Shown: in pieces, positions 16,820 through 25,739 of the stretch
Position numbering within the stretch: position 1 is the first letter of the stretch
Layout: every line of letters starts with the position of its first letter
Source of the DNA: an uncultured Oscillospiraceae bacterium
GTDB taxonomy: Bacteria; Bacillota; Clostridia; Oscillospirales; Ruminococcaceae
DNA length: 43,244 nt
Assembly: GCA_910579125.1 (NCBI GenBank)
Contig: CAJTTH010000003.1
Coordinates: 80,490 to 123,733, forward strand
Direction of reading: 5' to 3'
The notes under the pieces: model-generated
What the model was told of the DNA's origin: nothing
Database searches by the model: none
The model's input: only the letters and a program-made list of their open reading frames with translations
Position numbers and translations under genes: made by a program

Positions 16820-18133
16820 TCAACCTATTTTTTTTATGGTTTTCTTAACCGGCTTTGCAAGCGGCTTTGTCTTTGCCCCGTCACGCGTGATGAGCGGCTT
16901 GCCCTCTCCGTTCACGCAGTCGACCGTGATAGTTATCTTCGAGATCGACGTGTCGCTCGGCGCGGTAAACATAATATCGCGCAGCGTGTCCTCGACAATC
17001 GAGCGCAGACCCCGCGCACCCGTCTTGGTCTCTATTGCCTTTTTCGCGACAGCCCGCTTTGCATCATCGTCGAACTCCAATTCAATACCGTCTGCCTTGA
17101 ACAAAGTCTTGTACTGCTTTATAAGCGCGTTCTTCGGCTCGTCAAGTATTCTCACAAGAGCGTCCTCGTCAAGTCCGTCAAGCGGCGTTACGATCGGCAG
17201 ACGACCTATAAGCTCGGGGATAATTCCGAACTTCACCAAGTCCTGCTGCGTTACCTGCTTCAGCATATCCGCGCTTTCCTTTTCCTTGGAGCTTTGAACG
17301 TCCGCGCCAAATCCCAGTGCCGAACTCGCAACACGTTTCGCGATCATCTTTTCAAGACCCTCGAACGCTCCGCCGCATATAAACAGTATGTTCCGTGTGT
17401 CGACCTGAATAAACTCCTGGTGCGGGTGTTTTCTGCCGCCCTGCGGCGGAACGTTGGAAACCGTGCCCTCGATTATTTTCAGCAGCGCCTGCTGAACGCC
17501 CTCGCCGCTTACGTCTCTCGTAATGGACGTATTCTCGCTGCGGCGCGAAATTTTGTCGATCTCGTCAATGTAGATAATGCCGCGCTCGGCAGCCTCAATA
17601 TCGTAATCGGCGGCCTGAACCAACCGCAACAGAACGTTCTCAACGTCCTCGCCGACGTAACCCGCTTGCGTGAGCGTAGTCGCGTCCGCAATAGCGAACG
17701 GCACGTTCAGCAGCTTAGCCAGAGTCTGCGCAAGCATCGTTTTGCCAACACCCGTAGGCCCGAGCAGCAGCACGTTCGACTTCTGGAGTTCCACCTCGTC
17801 GACCTCATCGCTGTTGAGGAATGTGCGCTTGTAGTGATTATAGACGGAGATCGCGAGAACTTTCTTAGCCTCCTCCTGTCCGATAACGTACTCGTCGAGA
17901 TAACGCTTGATTTCCTCGGGAGTCATAAGCTCGTCCGCGTTGGACAGAAAGTCCGAACTGTTCTTCTGACGCGCCTGCTTTCCCGGCTTGGCGGGGCGGA
18001 TATCTCCGCTCTCCACCAGCATATTGTAAGAGGTGAGAATGCAGTCGCTGCAAATCACCGAATGTTCACCCATACCGTACAGAATGCGGTTTACCTGTGT
18101 CTCGTTTTTCCCGCAAAAGGAACAAATCAGCAT
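16820..18133 (-). CDS. clpX: ATP-dependent Clp protease ATP-binding subunit ClpX
   Basis: ClpX is the AAA+ unfoldase that feeds proteins to ClpP. The 437-residue protein has the N-terminal four-Cys zinc domain (CSFCGK and CSDC), Walker A GPTGVGKT, the pore loop GYVGEDVENVLL, Walker B IIYIDEIDKI and an arginine-rich sensor-2 region with TGARGLRSI. The IGF-type loop needed to dock to ClpP lies in the stretch before LIGRLPIV, where GFGADVQ is seen. A linker of about 20 residues with RPAKPGKQARQ follows the zinc domain. It lies 16 bases after clpP. Confidence 0.97.
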   Translation of the reverse strand: MLICSFCGKNETQVNRILYGMGEHSVICSDCILTSYNMLVESGDIRPAKPGKQARQKNSSDFLSNADELMTPEEIKRYLDEYVIGQEEAKKVLAISVYNHYKRTFLNSDEVDEVELQKSNVLLLGPTGVGKTMLAQTLAKLLNVPFAIADATTLTQAGYVGEDVENVLLRLVQAADYDIEAAERGIIYIDEIDKISRRSENTSITRDVSGEGVQQALLKIIEGTVSNVPPQGGRKHPHQEFIQVDTRNILFICGGAFEGLEKMIAKRVASSALGFGADVQSSKEKESADMLKQVTQQDLVKFGIIPELIGRLPIVTPLDGLDEDALVRILDEPKNALIKQYKTLFKADGIELEFDDDAKRAVAKKAIETKTGARGLRSIVEDTLRDIMFTAPSDTSISKITITVDCVNGEGKPLITRDGAKTKPLAKPVKKTIKKIG

Positions 18134-18149
18134 ATCAGCGATACCCCCG

Positions 18150-18755
18150 TCAGTTCTTCTTCTCTTCGCGTCTGTCGTAAACTCTGTCGATAAGCCCGTA
18201 TTGCAGAGCCTCCTCGGCGGTCATAAAGTTGTCACGCTCCGTATCTTGGCAAATTGTCTCGTAATCCTTGCCGGTGTTCTCGCTGAGAATACGGTTGAGC
18301 CTGTCCTTGGTGCGCTGGAGGTACTTGGAGCGTATCTGGATATCCGTTACCTGACCCGAAATTCCCCCGCCCGAAATAAGCGGCTGGTGGATCATTATCT
18401 CGCTGTTCGGCAGCGCGTAACGCTTGCCCTTAGCACCCGACGAAAGCAGAAACGCGCCCATTGACGCAGCCAGACCCGTGCAGATCGTGGAAACGTCGCA
18501 CTTGATATACTGCATGGTATCGTAGATCGCCATTCCGTCAGATACGGAGCCTCCGGGACTGTTGATGTAGAGGGAAATGTCCTTGTCGGGATCCTGCCCC
18601 TCAAGATACAGCAGCTGAGCGACAACAACGCTCGCCGTTGCGGAATTTACCTCGTCGTGCAGCAGAATGATCCTGTCGTTGAGCAAGCGCGAAAATATAT
18701 CGTAGGAACGCTCGCCGTGACTGCTCTGCTCTACTACATAAGGAATATATGCCAT
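18150..18755 (-). CDS. clpP: ATP-dependent Clp protease proteolytic subunit
   Basis: ClpP is the tetradecameric serine protease of the ClpXP complex. With the ATG at 18755, chosen for the GGAGAAAGGAG site before it, the protein has 201 residues. The catalytic triad is visible as Ser98 (GLAASMGAF), His123 (IMIHQP) and Asp171 (QDTERDNF). The N-terminal YIPYVVEQSSHGERSYDIFSRLL is typical of the mature form, with almost no propeptide. It lies between tig and clpX in the usual order, so folding and degradation functions are expressed together. Confidence 0.97.
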   Translation of the reverse strand: MAYIPYVVEQSSHGERSYDIFSRLLNDRIILLHDEVNSATASVVVAQLLYLEGQDPDKDISLYINSPGGSVSDGMAIYDTMQYIKCDVSTICTGLAASMGAFLLSSGAKGKRYALPNSEIMIHQPLISGGGISGQVTDIQIRSKYLQRTKDRLNRILSENTGKDYETICQDTERDNFMTAEEALQYGLIDRVYDRREEKKN

Positions 18756-18803
18756 TGTAAGCTCCTTTCTCCGCAAACGCGGAACGCCGTCAATATGCCG
18801 TGA

Positions 18804-20087
18804 TTACGCCTTGACTTCCTCAACCTTCGCGTTGTCCTTTACAAAGTCGAGAGCCTTTTCGATCTTGATGTCGGTAGTCAGGGTCTTTTCGGAGATAGCC
18901 GCCTTAACATTCTCAAGGTCGATCTTGTACTGCTCCGCAAGCTCATTGTACTCTTTCTCGATATCTTCTGCGGAAACCTCGATATTTTCAAGCTGCGCGA
19001 TCTTTTCAAGGCACAGACGGAGGTCGACCTGACGCTTTGCCGCGTCCTTGAAATTAGCGCGGAACTGCGCCATAGTCATACCCGTATACTTAAGATAATC
19101 GTTGATGTTGATGCGTGTTCTCGCTACCCACTCGCGTGCGATCTCGTCAATGCGGCGCTCGTACATTACCTGCGGTATCTCAGCTTTCATATTGCCGAGC
19201 ATCTTGTCCATAAGCTCGGAATCGGACTCGTCCTCCGCTTCCTCGGCATACTGCTTTTCGAGCTTCTCTCTGATTTCCGCCTTAAGCTCGTCAACGGTAT
19301 CCTTGTCGGAAACGTCCTTTACAAAATCGTCGTCCAGCTCGGGCATCTCTTTAGCCTTGATCTCGTGGAGCTTGCACTTGAAAACCGCGGGCTTTCCCTT
19401 AAGCTCCTCCGCCTGATAGTCCTCGGGGAACGTAACGTTCACGTCAAATTCTTCGTCAACGCTTTTGCCTATGACCTGATCCTCAAAGCCGGGGATAAAC
19501 GTCTTGGAACCTATCTCAAGCGGGAACTTCTCGCCCTTGCCGCCGTCAAATGCAACGCCGTCAACAAAACCCTCAAAGTCGATAACAGCGGTATCGCCGT
19601 CCTGAACGGCTCTGCCCTCAACGGTAACGATACGCGCAACTCTTTCACGCATTTTGTTGAGTTCCTCGTCTATTGCCTCGTCGGTAACAGTCTTGACAGT
19701 TTTCTTGACCTCTATACCCTTGTAGTCGGAAACTTCAACCTCGGGCTTTACAATAATGTCGGCTTTCATCGAAACGCCGCTCTCCTTGCTTACCTCAACG
19801 ACCTCGGTATTTTCGACGTTGATGACCTCGAGACCGGTCTTGTCAACGATCTCTTCGATATTGTCATTGTACAGCAGATTTACGGCGTCATCATAAAAAA
19901 CGTTTGCGCCGTAGTGCGTCTCGATGAGCTTTCTTGTAGCCTTGCCCTTACGGAAGCCGGGGATAGTAATCTTCGACTTCTGACGATTGTAAACCGTATT
20001 CAGCGCCGTTTCAAATTCGTCTGCGCTGAAATTAACCTCGATCGCGTAAGTATTTGTCGCCGTGTTGTTCTGAGATATGATTTCCAT
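18804..20087 (-). CDS. tig: Trigger factor
   Basis: Trigger factor is the ribosome-bound chaperone and peptidyl-prolyl isomerase that meets new chains. The 427-residue protein has the ribosome-binding tail loop signature PGFRKGKATRKLIE near residues 44-57, the FKBP-type domain (GDTAVIDFEGFVDGVAFDGGKGE) in the middle and the helical C-terminal domain with MYERRIDEIAREWV. A GGAAGGAAATTG site precedes the ATG. First gene of the tig-clpP-clpX unit. Confidence 0.96.
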   Translation of the reverse strand: MEIISQNNTATNTYAIEVNFSADEFETALNTVYNRQKSKITIPGFRKGKATRKLIETHYGANVFYDDAVNLLYNDNIEEIVDKTGLEVINVENTEVVEVSKESGVSMKADIIVKPEVEVSDYKGIEVKKTVKTVTDEAIDEELNKMRERVARIVTVEGRAVQDGDTAVIDFEGFVDGVAFDGGKGEKFPLEIGSKTFIPGFEDQVIGKSVDEEFDVNVTFPEDYQAEELKGKPAVFKCKLHEIKAKEMPELDDDFVKDVSDKDTVDELKAEIREKLEKQYAEEAEDESDSELMDKMLGNMKAEIPQVMYERRIDEIAREWVARTRININDYLKYTGMTMAQFRANFKDAAKRQVDLRLCLEKIAQLENIEVSAEDIEKEYNELAEQYKIDLENVKAAISEKTLTTDIKIEKALDFVKDNAKVEEVKA

Positions 20088-20169
20088 TTCAATTTCCTTC
20101 CTTGTCCGTTAAGACAACTTTTTTCTTGAATCAGAGCGTTAATGTAAACACGCTCCGCCCTCATTTACT

Positions 20170-20856
20170 TTAATTGACAAGCATCGGGTCAAACCCGAGA
20201 CCGTCCGCCGAAACGAGTTTGTAGGTCACACCCCCGCGCTCGCCGTTAAAAGCGTTTTTTATACTGTATCCGTGAAGATGAGCGTAATAGCAGCGCTTCA
20301 CGCCGTATTTCCTGAGGATCTCCGTTATGAGCGCGTTCTCCTCCGTGCCGTATATCGGCGGATAGTGGATAAACGCCACAAGTTCTCCGCCGAGCTTAAC
20401 GCCCGCTTGGAGTGAAGCATCCAGCCGACCTGCTTCGCGGTTAAGCACTTTCTGATCGGCCGGCTCACCGTTTTCGCTTATCCAACCTCGAGTTCCGCAA
20501 ACCGAAACACCCTCGACCGAAAACGCGTTGTTAAACAGAAAACTAATGGTAGAAAAGCCGTTGCATTCAACAAAATCGGTGATTTTCTTCGTGGTCGACC
20601 ACCAAAGATCGTGATTTCCCTTTGACAAAATTTTCCTGCCCTTAAGCTCTCTGTCGATAAACTCCAGATCCTTTCGGCTCTCCTCGAGCTTTAGCGCCCA
20701 CGAGTGGTCGCCGACAAGCACCACCGTATCCTCATCAGTGATCTTGCCGTTCCAGTTCTCCCGCAGACGTTCAACATAGTTTGTCCAACCGGGGAATATG
20801 TTCATCGGTTTATCAACGCCGAACGGCAGATGAAGATCGCCTATTGTGTAGAGCAC
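20170..20856 (-). CDS. Calcineurin-like metallophosphoesterase
   Basis: A 228-residue phosphoesterase with the two-metal site intact: GDLHLPFG (Asp, His), GDHSWALKLEE (Asp), GNHDLWW (Asn, His), IHYPP (His) and HLHGYS (His-x-His). The Trp-rich segments are typical of a subgroup of bacterial metallophosphoesterases common in Firmicutes whose substrate is not known. It starts 25 bases after thrC and is the last gene of this run. Confidence 0.9.
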   Translation of the reverse strand: MLYTIGDLHLPFGVDKPMNIFPGWTNYVERLRENWNGKITDEDTVVLVGDHSWALKLEESRKDLEFIDRELKGRKILSKGNHDLWWSTTKKITDFVECNGFSTISFLFNNAFSVEGVSVCGTRGWISENGEPADQKVLNREAGRLDASLQAGVKLGGELVAFIHYPPIYGTEENALITEILRKYGVKRCYYAHLHGYSIKNAFNGERGGVTYKLVSADGLGFDPMLVN

Positions 20857-20881
20857 AGCGCCCCTCCTTTCATTCGGAGCG

Positions 20882-22375
20882 TTATCCGTTCAGAAAGTCG
20901 AGCACAACGCTGCCCATTTCCTGTTTCTCGACGGTATTTTTGAAGCGAACAGCCTTGTCCTTTGTAGCCGCAAGCGGAGCGGGCATTGTCGTTCCCGTTT
21001 CCTGTTCGAGATGAGAAATAAGCTCGAACTCGTCCTCGGTGTCCGCCTTTCCGCCGACCGCACTGTAAACGGCTCTGCCAAACTTATAGGGGTTAGCCGT
21101 GGACGCGATTATCGTCTTTGCCGTATCGCCCGTCGCTGCTCTGTAATCCTCATAAACCTTGACGGCAACCGCGCTGTGCGTGTCAAGCAGATACTTCTCC
21201 TCGGTGAACGTTTTGTGTATCTGCGCCTTTGTCTCCCCGTCGGAGCAGCATCCCGCGTAAAACAGCTCCGAAAGCTGTTTTTTCACGTCGTCGCCGACCT
21301 CGTATCTGCCGGAGGTTTTCAGCGCGTCGAACCACTCGTTTATGAGCGCACTGTTCTCACCCGTAAGGTGATACAGCAAGCGCTCCAGATTAGACGAGAT
21401 CAGAATATCCATAGACGGAGAAATAGTAGTGTAGAACTTTCTGTTTCTATCGTAAACGCCGGTGTTTATGAAATCGGTAAGCACGTTGTTGCTGTTTGAC
21501 GCGCAAATCAGCTTGTTCACAGGAATACCCATAAGCTTTGCGTAATAGGCCGCGAGGATATTGCCGAAATTGCCCGTCGGAACCACAATATTCACCTTGT
21601 CGCCATACGCGATATCGCCGTCCTTTACAAGCTGAGCGTAGGTCGAAATGTAGTAAATGATCTGCGGCGCAAGTCTGCCCCAGTTAATCGAGTTTGCACT
21701 CGACAGCAGCACGTTTTTCTCCGCGAGCTTTTTCTCAATTTCCTTATCAGTGAATATAGCCTTAACGCCGTTCTGGCAGTCGTCAAAGTTGCCCTTTACC
21801 GCGCAGACGTTAACATTATTGCCATCCTGCGTGGTCATCTGGCGCTTTTGCATAGGAGACACGCCGTCATCGGGATAGAACACCGAGATCGACGTACCGG
21901 GAACGTCCTTAAAGCCCTCCAGAGCCGCCTTTCCGGTGTCGCCGCTTGTCGCGACGAGAATGGCGATCTGCTTACCGTCAACCTCTTTCTTCGCCGAGGT
22001 CGTCAGCAGATACGGCAGTATCTGAAGTGCCATATCCTTAAACGCGCAAGTCGGACCGTGCCAAAGCTCAAGTATAAACTTTCCGTCCTTAAGCTTCGCG
22101 ATCTCCGCGATATTGTCCGTGTCAAAATTCTTGGTGTTGTAAGCGCTCTCAACACAATGGCGCAGCTCCGCGTCGGTAAAATCCGTCAGAAACTTCGAGA
22201 ACACCGTATACGCGCGCTCAACATAACTCTTATCGCAAAGACCCAGAATTTCTTCCTTTGACAGCGCGGGAACGCTCTCGGGAACGTACAGTCCGCCCTC
22301 GTCGGACAAGCCCTTTACGATAGCGTGCGCACTCGTCACTTTAAGCGAAGAATTTCTTGTGCTTGCGTAATTCAT
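20882..22375 (-). CDS. thrC: Threonine synthase
   Basis: ThrC converts O-phosphohomoserine to threonine with PLP. The 497-residue length fits the longer class found in enterobacteria, fungi and Clostridia. The N-terminal YASTRN signature, the PLP Lys113 in HGPTCAFKDMALQ, the phosphate-binding VATSGDTGKAAL and GNFGNILAAYYAK segments are all present. No homoserine kinase or dehydrogenase gene is nearby. It lies 15 bases after yraN. Confidence 0.95.
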   Translation of the reverse strand: MNYASTRNSSLKVTSAHAIVKGLSDEGGLYVPESVPALSKEEILGLCDKSYVERAYTVFSKFLTDFTDAELRHCVESAYNTKNFDTDNIAEIAKLKDGKFILELWHGPTCAFKDMALQILPYLLTTSAKKEVDGKQIAILVATSGDTGKAALEGFKDVPGTSISVFYPDDGVSPMQKRQMTTQDGNNVNVCAVKGNFDDCQNGVKAIFTDKEIEKKLAEKNVLLSSANSINWGRLAPQIIYYISTYAQLVKDGDIAYGDKVNIVVPTGNFGNILAAYYAKLMGIPVNKLICASNSNNVLTDFINTGVYDRNRKFYTTISPSMDILISSNLERLLYHLTGENSALINEWFDALKTSGRYEVGDDVKKQLSELFYAGCCSDGETKAQIHKTFTEEKYLLDTHSAVAVKVYEDYRAATGDTAKTIIASTANPYKFGRAVYSAVGGKADTEDEFELISHLEQETGTTMPAPLAATKDKAVRFKNTVEKQEMGSVVLDFLNG

Positions 22376-22390
22376 AAACCGTTCATCCTT

Positions 22391-22777
22391 TCAGTTTATT
22401 GTGTATATGCCGTCGGTCGAAAACGCATCCTCGATGATCGTCAGCCCCGTTATTTCCGGAATGTCTCCGCGCGTGACCGTCACCTCGGCGACATCGTAGC
22501 GCGGCTGAAGATCCGTAGGGTTTTCCGTCAGATACGCGTCCGCGGTCAGCACTATTTTCTTTTGTTTTGTGAAGTTCACCGCCTCAAGCCCCGAGACCAT
22601 GCTCCCGAGCCTGCGCGTTTTCACCTCCGTAAACACTATATAGCGGTCGGTTTGTGAAATTATGTCGATCTCCCCGACCCTCTTGTGGTAATTTCTTGCA
22701 ATTATCACGTGTCCGCGCCTTTCAAGCTCCGCGCAAACCGCGTCCTCGCCCATCTTACCCTTGCTCTGTCTGTCCAT
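22391..22777 (-). CDS. YraN/UPF0102 family nuclease-like protein
   Basis: A 128-residue protein of the restriction-endonuclease-like fold. The GKMGEDAVCAELERRGHVIIARNYH start and the catalytic-type VGEIDIIS plus VFTEVKTRR (Asp and Glu-x-Lys) match the family, which is often found next to rnhB. A role in DNA or RNA processing is assumed for the family but not proven. It overlaps the end of rnhB by 23 bp. Confidence 0.9.
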   Translation of the reverse strand: MDRQSKGKMGEDAVCAELERRGHVIIARNYHKRVGEIDIISQTDRYIVFTEVKTRRLGSMVSGLEAVNFTKQKKIVLTADAYLTENPTDLQPRYDVAEVTVTRGDIPEITGLTIIEDAFSTDGIYTIN

Positions 22778-23453
22778 TTTTATCTTTGGCTATGTATTTT
22801 TTCAGGAATGTTTTCCTGTGAATGGGGCATAATCCGAGTTTTTCAATGGCTTCATAATGCGCCTTTGTACCGTATCCCTTGTGCTTTTCAAAGCCGTATC
22901 CCGGATATTGCCCCGCCATTTCGCACATATAACGGTCACGCTCGACCTTTGCTAGAATAGATGCCGCCGCTATCGCTTCAGACTTCGCGTCGCCTTTGAT
23001 AACATTCCGCATTTCGGCGTTCAGTTCAGGGAGCACGTCGCCGTCAATAAGTACAATACCCGATACTTCCGTTAAACCCTCAAACGCATACTTCATCGCA
23101 AGCAAATCGGCGGAAAGAATATCGGTTTTATCGATTTCGTCTGCGGCAATAAGCGTAATGTGAAAATCCGACGCGTTCTCACAAATCTTATCGTAAAGCG
23201 CCTCGCGCTTTTTGGGCGTAAGTTTCTTGCTGTCGTTCAGCCCCTCTATCAGCTTGTTAGGGTCAAGTATGACCGCAGCAGCGGCAACGGGTCCCGCGAT
23301 AGGTCCTCTGCCCGCCTCGTCTATGCCGCAGACCGCGCCGAAACGCTCCGAAACCGCTCCGTCAAACTCACGGAGCGACAGCCCCTCAAACGAAACGCCC
23401 TCGATAACAAGCTGCGTTTCGCGGCTCTTTTTGTGCTTGCTCTGATAAGCCAT
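22755..23453 (-). CDS. rnhB: Ribonuclease HII
   Basis: RNase HII cuts RNA in RNA-DNA hybrids and single ribonucleotides in DNA. The catalytic segments are GIDEAGRGPIAGP (Asp, Glu), VLIDGD (Asp) and the Lys-rich DAKSEAIAAASILAKV with GYGTKAHYEA near the end. A GTG at 23459 is in frame, but the ATG at 23453 has a GGAG at suitable distance; this gives 232 residues. An N-terminal extension of about 40 residues before GIDEAG is a common form in Firmicutes. The gene overlaps the end of rbgA and the start of yraN. Confidence 0.95.
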   Translation of the reverse strand: MAYQSKHKKSRETQLVIEGVSFEGLSLREFDGAVSERFGAVCGIDEAGRGPIAGPVAAAAVILDPNKLIEGLNDSKKLTPKKREALYDKICENASDFHITLIAADEIDKTDILSADLLAMKYAFEGLTEVSGIVLIDGDVLPELNAEMRNVIKGDAKSEAIAAASILAKVERDRYMCEMAGQYPGYGFEKHKGYGTKAHYEAIEKLGLCPIHRKTFLKKYIAKDKNGQTEQG

Positions 23454-23455
23454 AG

Positions 23456-24316
23456 TCACACTCCGTTCGTTTCGGGCGGCATTTCAAGCGTTATCCTGCC
23501 TATCCTTCCGCCGCGGAACTCGTCCAGCAGCGCTGCCGCTGCGCGTTCAATATCGGGCTCTCCGCCCAAAATAAGCATTCCGCGCGCCCGTGCGATCTCC
23601 GTAAGAATATCGCCCTCGCCCGCTATTTTGTACCGCCCCTTGACAAGCTCGGGATAATCGCGGAGCAGCACCTCGCCAAGCGCCCTCGCAAGCGCCGCCG
23701 TGTCCATGACCTCATCCTTGATAGCCCCCGTGAACGCAAGCCGCTGCGCCACGTCCTTATCATCGAACTTAGGCCACAAGATACCCGGCATATCCAGCAG
23801 CTCCACGTCCTTTTCGATGGAGACCCACTGCTTTCCGCGCGTAACTCCGGGACGGTCGCCGACCTTGGTTTTCTTGGAATTCGCCATGCGGTTGATAAAC
23901 GAGGACTTCCCGACGTTCGGGATACCCACGACCATAAGCCGTAATGCCTTGCCGATCATACCGCGCGCCTTGCGCCGCTCGATAAGCTCCGAAAGCAGCT
24001 TTTTCACGGTCGGGATAAATCTGTTGATACCCTTTCCGCTGCGGCAGTCGCAGGTGATAACGCATATCCCGCGGCTCTCGTAATATTTTTGCCATGCGAC
24101 GGTCGCCTTTTCGTCGGCTACGTCGCATTTATTCATTATCATTATGCGCGGCTTTGTTCCCACCAGTTCGTCCATTATAGGATTTCTGCTGCTTTCGGGA
24201 ATACGCGCGTCCGTGACCTCCACAACAGCGTCGACCATTTTAAGATCGGCTTCGATAAGCCGTCTCGTCTTGGTCATGTGCCCCGGGAACCACTGTATAT
24301 TTCCGACTTCGCTCAT
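23456..24316 (-). CDS. rbgA: Ribosome biogenesis GTPase RbgA (YlqF)
   Basis: RbgA is a circularly permuted GTPase that helps late assembly of the 50S subunit. The motifs appear in permuted order: MNKCD (G4) near residue 60, then GIPNVGKSSFINRM (G1), RPGVTRG (G2) and DMPGIL (G3). The N-terminal WFPGHMTKTRR is the family signature. The ATG at 24316 overlaps the lepB stop (ATGA); a GTG two codons earlier is possible. 286 residues. Confidence 0.95.
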   Translation of the reverse strand: MSEVGNIQWFPGHMTKTRRLIEADLKMVDAVVEVTDARIPESSRNPIMDELVGTKPRIMIMNKCDVADEKATVAWQKYYESRGICVITCDCRSGKGINRFIPTVKKLLSELIERRKARGMIGKALRLMVVGIPNVGKSSFINRMANSKKTKVGDRPGVTRGKQWVSIEKDVELLDMPGILWPKFDDKDVAQRLAFTGAIKDEVMDTAALARALGEVLLRDYPELVKGRYKIAGEGDILTEIARARGMLILGGEPDIERAAAALLDEFRGGRIGRITLEMPPETNGV

Positions 24317-24960
24317 AGCCACTTAAAGTCCTCGATCGGAGAGACCCGAACGAACGCCTTGCCCATAATAAATCTCGTATCCACAAAGCCCACCTGGGGA
24401 AGATTACGGCTGTCGTTCGATACGCCGCGGTTGTCGCCCATAACGAAAACCGTGTTTTCGGGAACGGTGTATTCCTTGTTCCCCTCGATCCAACTGTCGT
24501 CCTGCCTGAAAAATGTCAGATCCTTGATGTAGTCCTCCTCAAGCAGTTCGTTGTTGCGGTAGACCTCGCCCTTGGAGAAGTCGATGCGTATCGTATCGCC
24601 GCCGACCGCGATAACGCGCTTTATAATAGGTTCGCCCCACATATCGGTGAGTTTGTTTTTCAGCTTATCCGCCTGTATCACCACAACGTCCCCGTAAGCG
24701 GGCGTATAACAAAAGTTTGTTGCCACGACCTTATCCTTATCCTTCAGCGTATCAAGCATTGACGGACCCGAAACAGTTATCGAGCGGAAGAAAAACAGAT
24801 TGAGCGCGAGCATTGCCGCGACCGCGTAAACCATACAGCTCACCCAATCGAGAGCGTCTGCAAACGGTTTTTTCGGCTTTTCGTCAGTCTCTTCGGCAGC
24901 GTTTTCCGCCGCCGCAGTGTCCTCCGACGTTTCTATGATCTCCTCGTTGATATCGTTCAT
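24313..24960 (-). CDS. lepB: Signal peptidase I
   Basis: It removes signal peptides from exported proteins. The 215-residue protein has an acidic, low-complexity cytosolic tail of about 35 residues (ETSEDTAAAENAAEETDE), a single membrane helix (about 38-58) and an external catalytic domain. The Ser/Lys dyad is Ser67 in SGPSML and Lys114 in IKRVIAVGGD; the MGDNRGVSNDSR box is also present. It is the second gene after rplS and is coupled to rbgA. Confidence 0.95.
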   Translation of the reverse strand: MNDINEEIIETSEDTAAAENAAEETDEKPKKPFADALDWVSCMVYAVAAMLALNLFFFRSITVSGPSMLDTLKDKDKVVATNFCYTPAYGDVVVIQADKLKNKLTDMWGEPIIKRVIAVGGDTIRIDFSKGEVYRNNELLEEDYIKDLTFFRQDDSWIEGNKEYTVPENTVFVMGDNRGVSNDSRNLPQVGFVDTRFIMGKAFVRVSPIEDFKWL

Positions 24961-24983
24961 AGCACAACTCTTTTCTCAAAATT

Positions 24984-25075
24984 ATCCCCAAAGCATTCCC
25001 GTAAAGCGGAATACAAACGGCTCAACAAGACGGTTTGTACAGTCAGCGCTGTCCGCAAACGGGAATTCCGGGGAT
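24984..25075. repeat. Long nested inverted repeat between rplS and lepB
   Basis: Four arm pairs nest in order: 24984-24989 with 25070-25075, 24995-25002 with 25059-25066 (ATTCCCGT/ACGGGAAT), 25006-25010 with 25052-25056, and 25013-25018 with 25033-25038. The palindrome CAGCGCTG lies at 25044-25051. As RNA this makes a branched structure of about 92 nt. No run of U follows on the minus strand, so it is not a standard terminator. It may be a processing site, an attenuating structure or a dispersed element. Confidence 0.6.
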
Positions 25076-25084
25076 TTTCGGGGA

Positions 25085-25426
25085 TTAAACTCTGGACTTA
25101 ACCTTGGCAGCCTTGCCCACTCTGTCGCGCAGGTAGTACAGCTTAGCTCTGCGAACCTTACCGTTTCTGACTACCTCGACCTTATCCACAGACGGCGAGT
25201 GAATGGGGAATACTCTCTCCACTCCGCAGCCGTGAGCCACGCGTCTTACGGTAAACGTCTCATTGATGCCGCCGTGCTTCTTCGCGATAACGGTGCCCTC
25301 GAACATCTGGATACGGCTCTTATCGCCCTCCTTGATGCGCACGTACACCTTTACGAAATCACCGATCTCGATCTCGGGAGCGTTTTCTTTCATACTGCTC
25401 TGTTCAATCAATTTTAATGCGTCCAT
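25085..25426 (-). CDS. rplS: 50S ribosomal protein L19
   Basis: L19 lies at the 30S-50S interface. The 113-residue protein shows the usual IGDFVKVYVRIKEGDKSRIQ, FEGTVIAKKHGGINETFTVRR and GVERVFPIHSP segments and the basic end VRRAKLYYLRDRVGKAAKVK. The ATG follows AGGAGGAAATA. A long leader and a strong promoter lie upstream. Confidence 0.97.
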   Translation of the reverse strand: MDALKLIEQSSMKENAPEIEIGDFVKVYVRIKEGDKSRIQMFEGTVIAKKHGGINETFTVRRVAHGCGVERVFPIHSPSVDKVEVVRNGKVRRAKLYYLRDRVGKAAKVKSRV

Positions 25427-25650
25427 TATTTCCTCCTGTTGTTTTTCGGATATTCTTGAACCCGGCTTTTCCGGACTTATCTGCCGCGGGTCGCTTCCCG
25501 CGCATTCAGAGGATTACCCGTTTTTAATGTTTGAAAGCGCAAACCTCTTGACGGTCACGCTCGCGCGCATTAACACACGCCCTACCGCTTTCCAGCAACC
25601 ACATATTGCGGTTTAATTTTGGGCATAGCAATACCGGCGGATACTAAATG
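25427..25650 (-). ncRNA. Candidate L19 (rplS) autoregulatory leader
   Basis: The predicted transcript runs about 220 nt before the rplS start, far more than needed for translation. On the minus strand it holds several hairpins: GGCAT/ATGCC soon after the start, AACC/GGTT around GCAATATGT, GAGG/CCTC enclosing GTTTG/CAAAC, CGCGGG/CCCGCG with a 6-nt loop, and CCGG/CCGG near the ribosome site. Leaders bound by L19 are known before rplS in Firmicutes; I infer, without a model search, that this is one. No other gene is seen in this gap. Confidence 0.5.
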
Positions 25651-25657
25651 CCTTATT

Positions 25658-25686
25658 ATTATAACACTATTGCAAAAAAAAATCAA
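25658..25686 (-). promoter_or_regulatory. Promoter of rplS operon
   Basis: On the minus strand TTGATT (25686-25681) and a perfect TATAAT (25663-25658) are 17 bp apart, with a T-rich spacer. It drives rplS and probably the genes after it. Confidence 0.75.
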
Positions 25687-25739
25687 GTGCTTTTATCAAA
25701 TTTTCACAAATTTTTTGAAGAATATTCTGCAAACAGCAC

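Noticed and set aside
20105..20169. Hairpin (GAGCGT/ACGCTC) between the metallophosphoesterase and tig as a terminator
   Set aside because: The 6-bp stem is not followed by a T run on the minus strand, the strand on which both genes lie.
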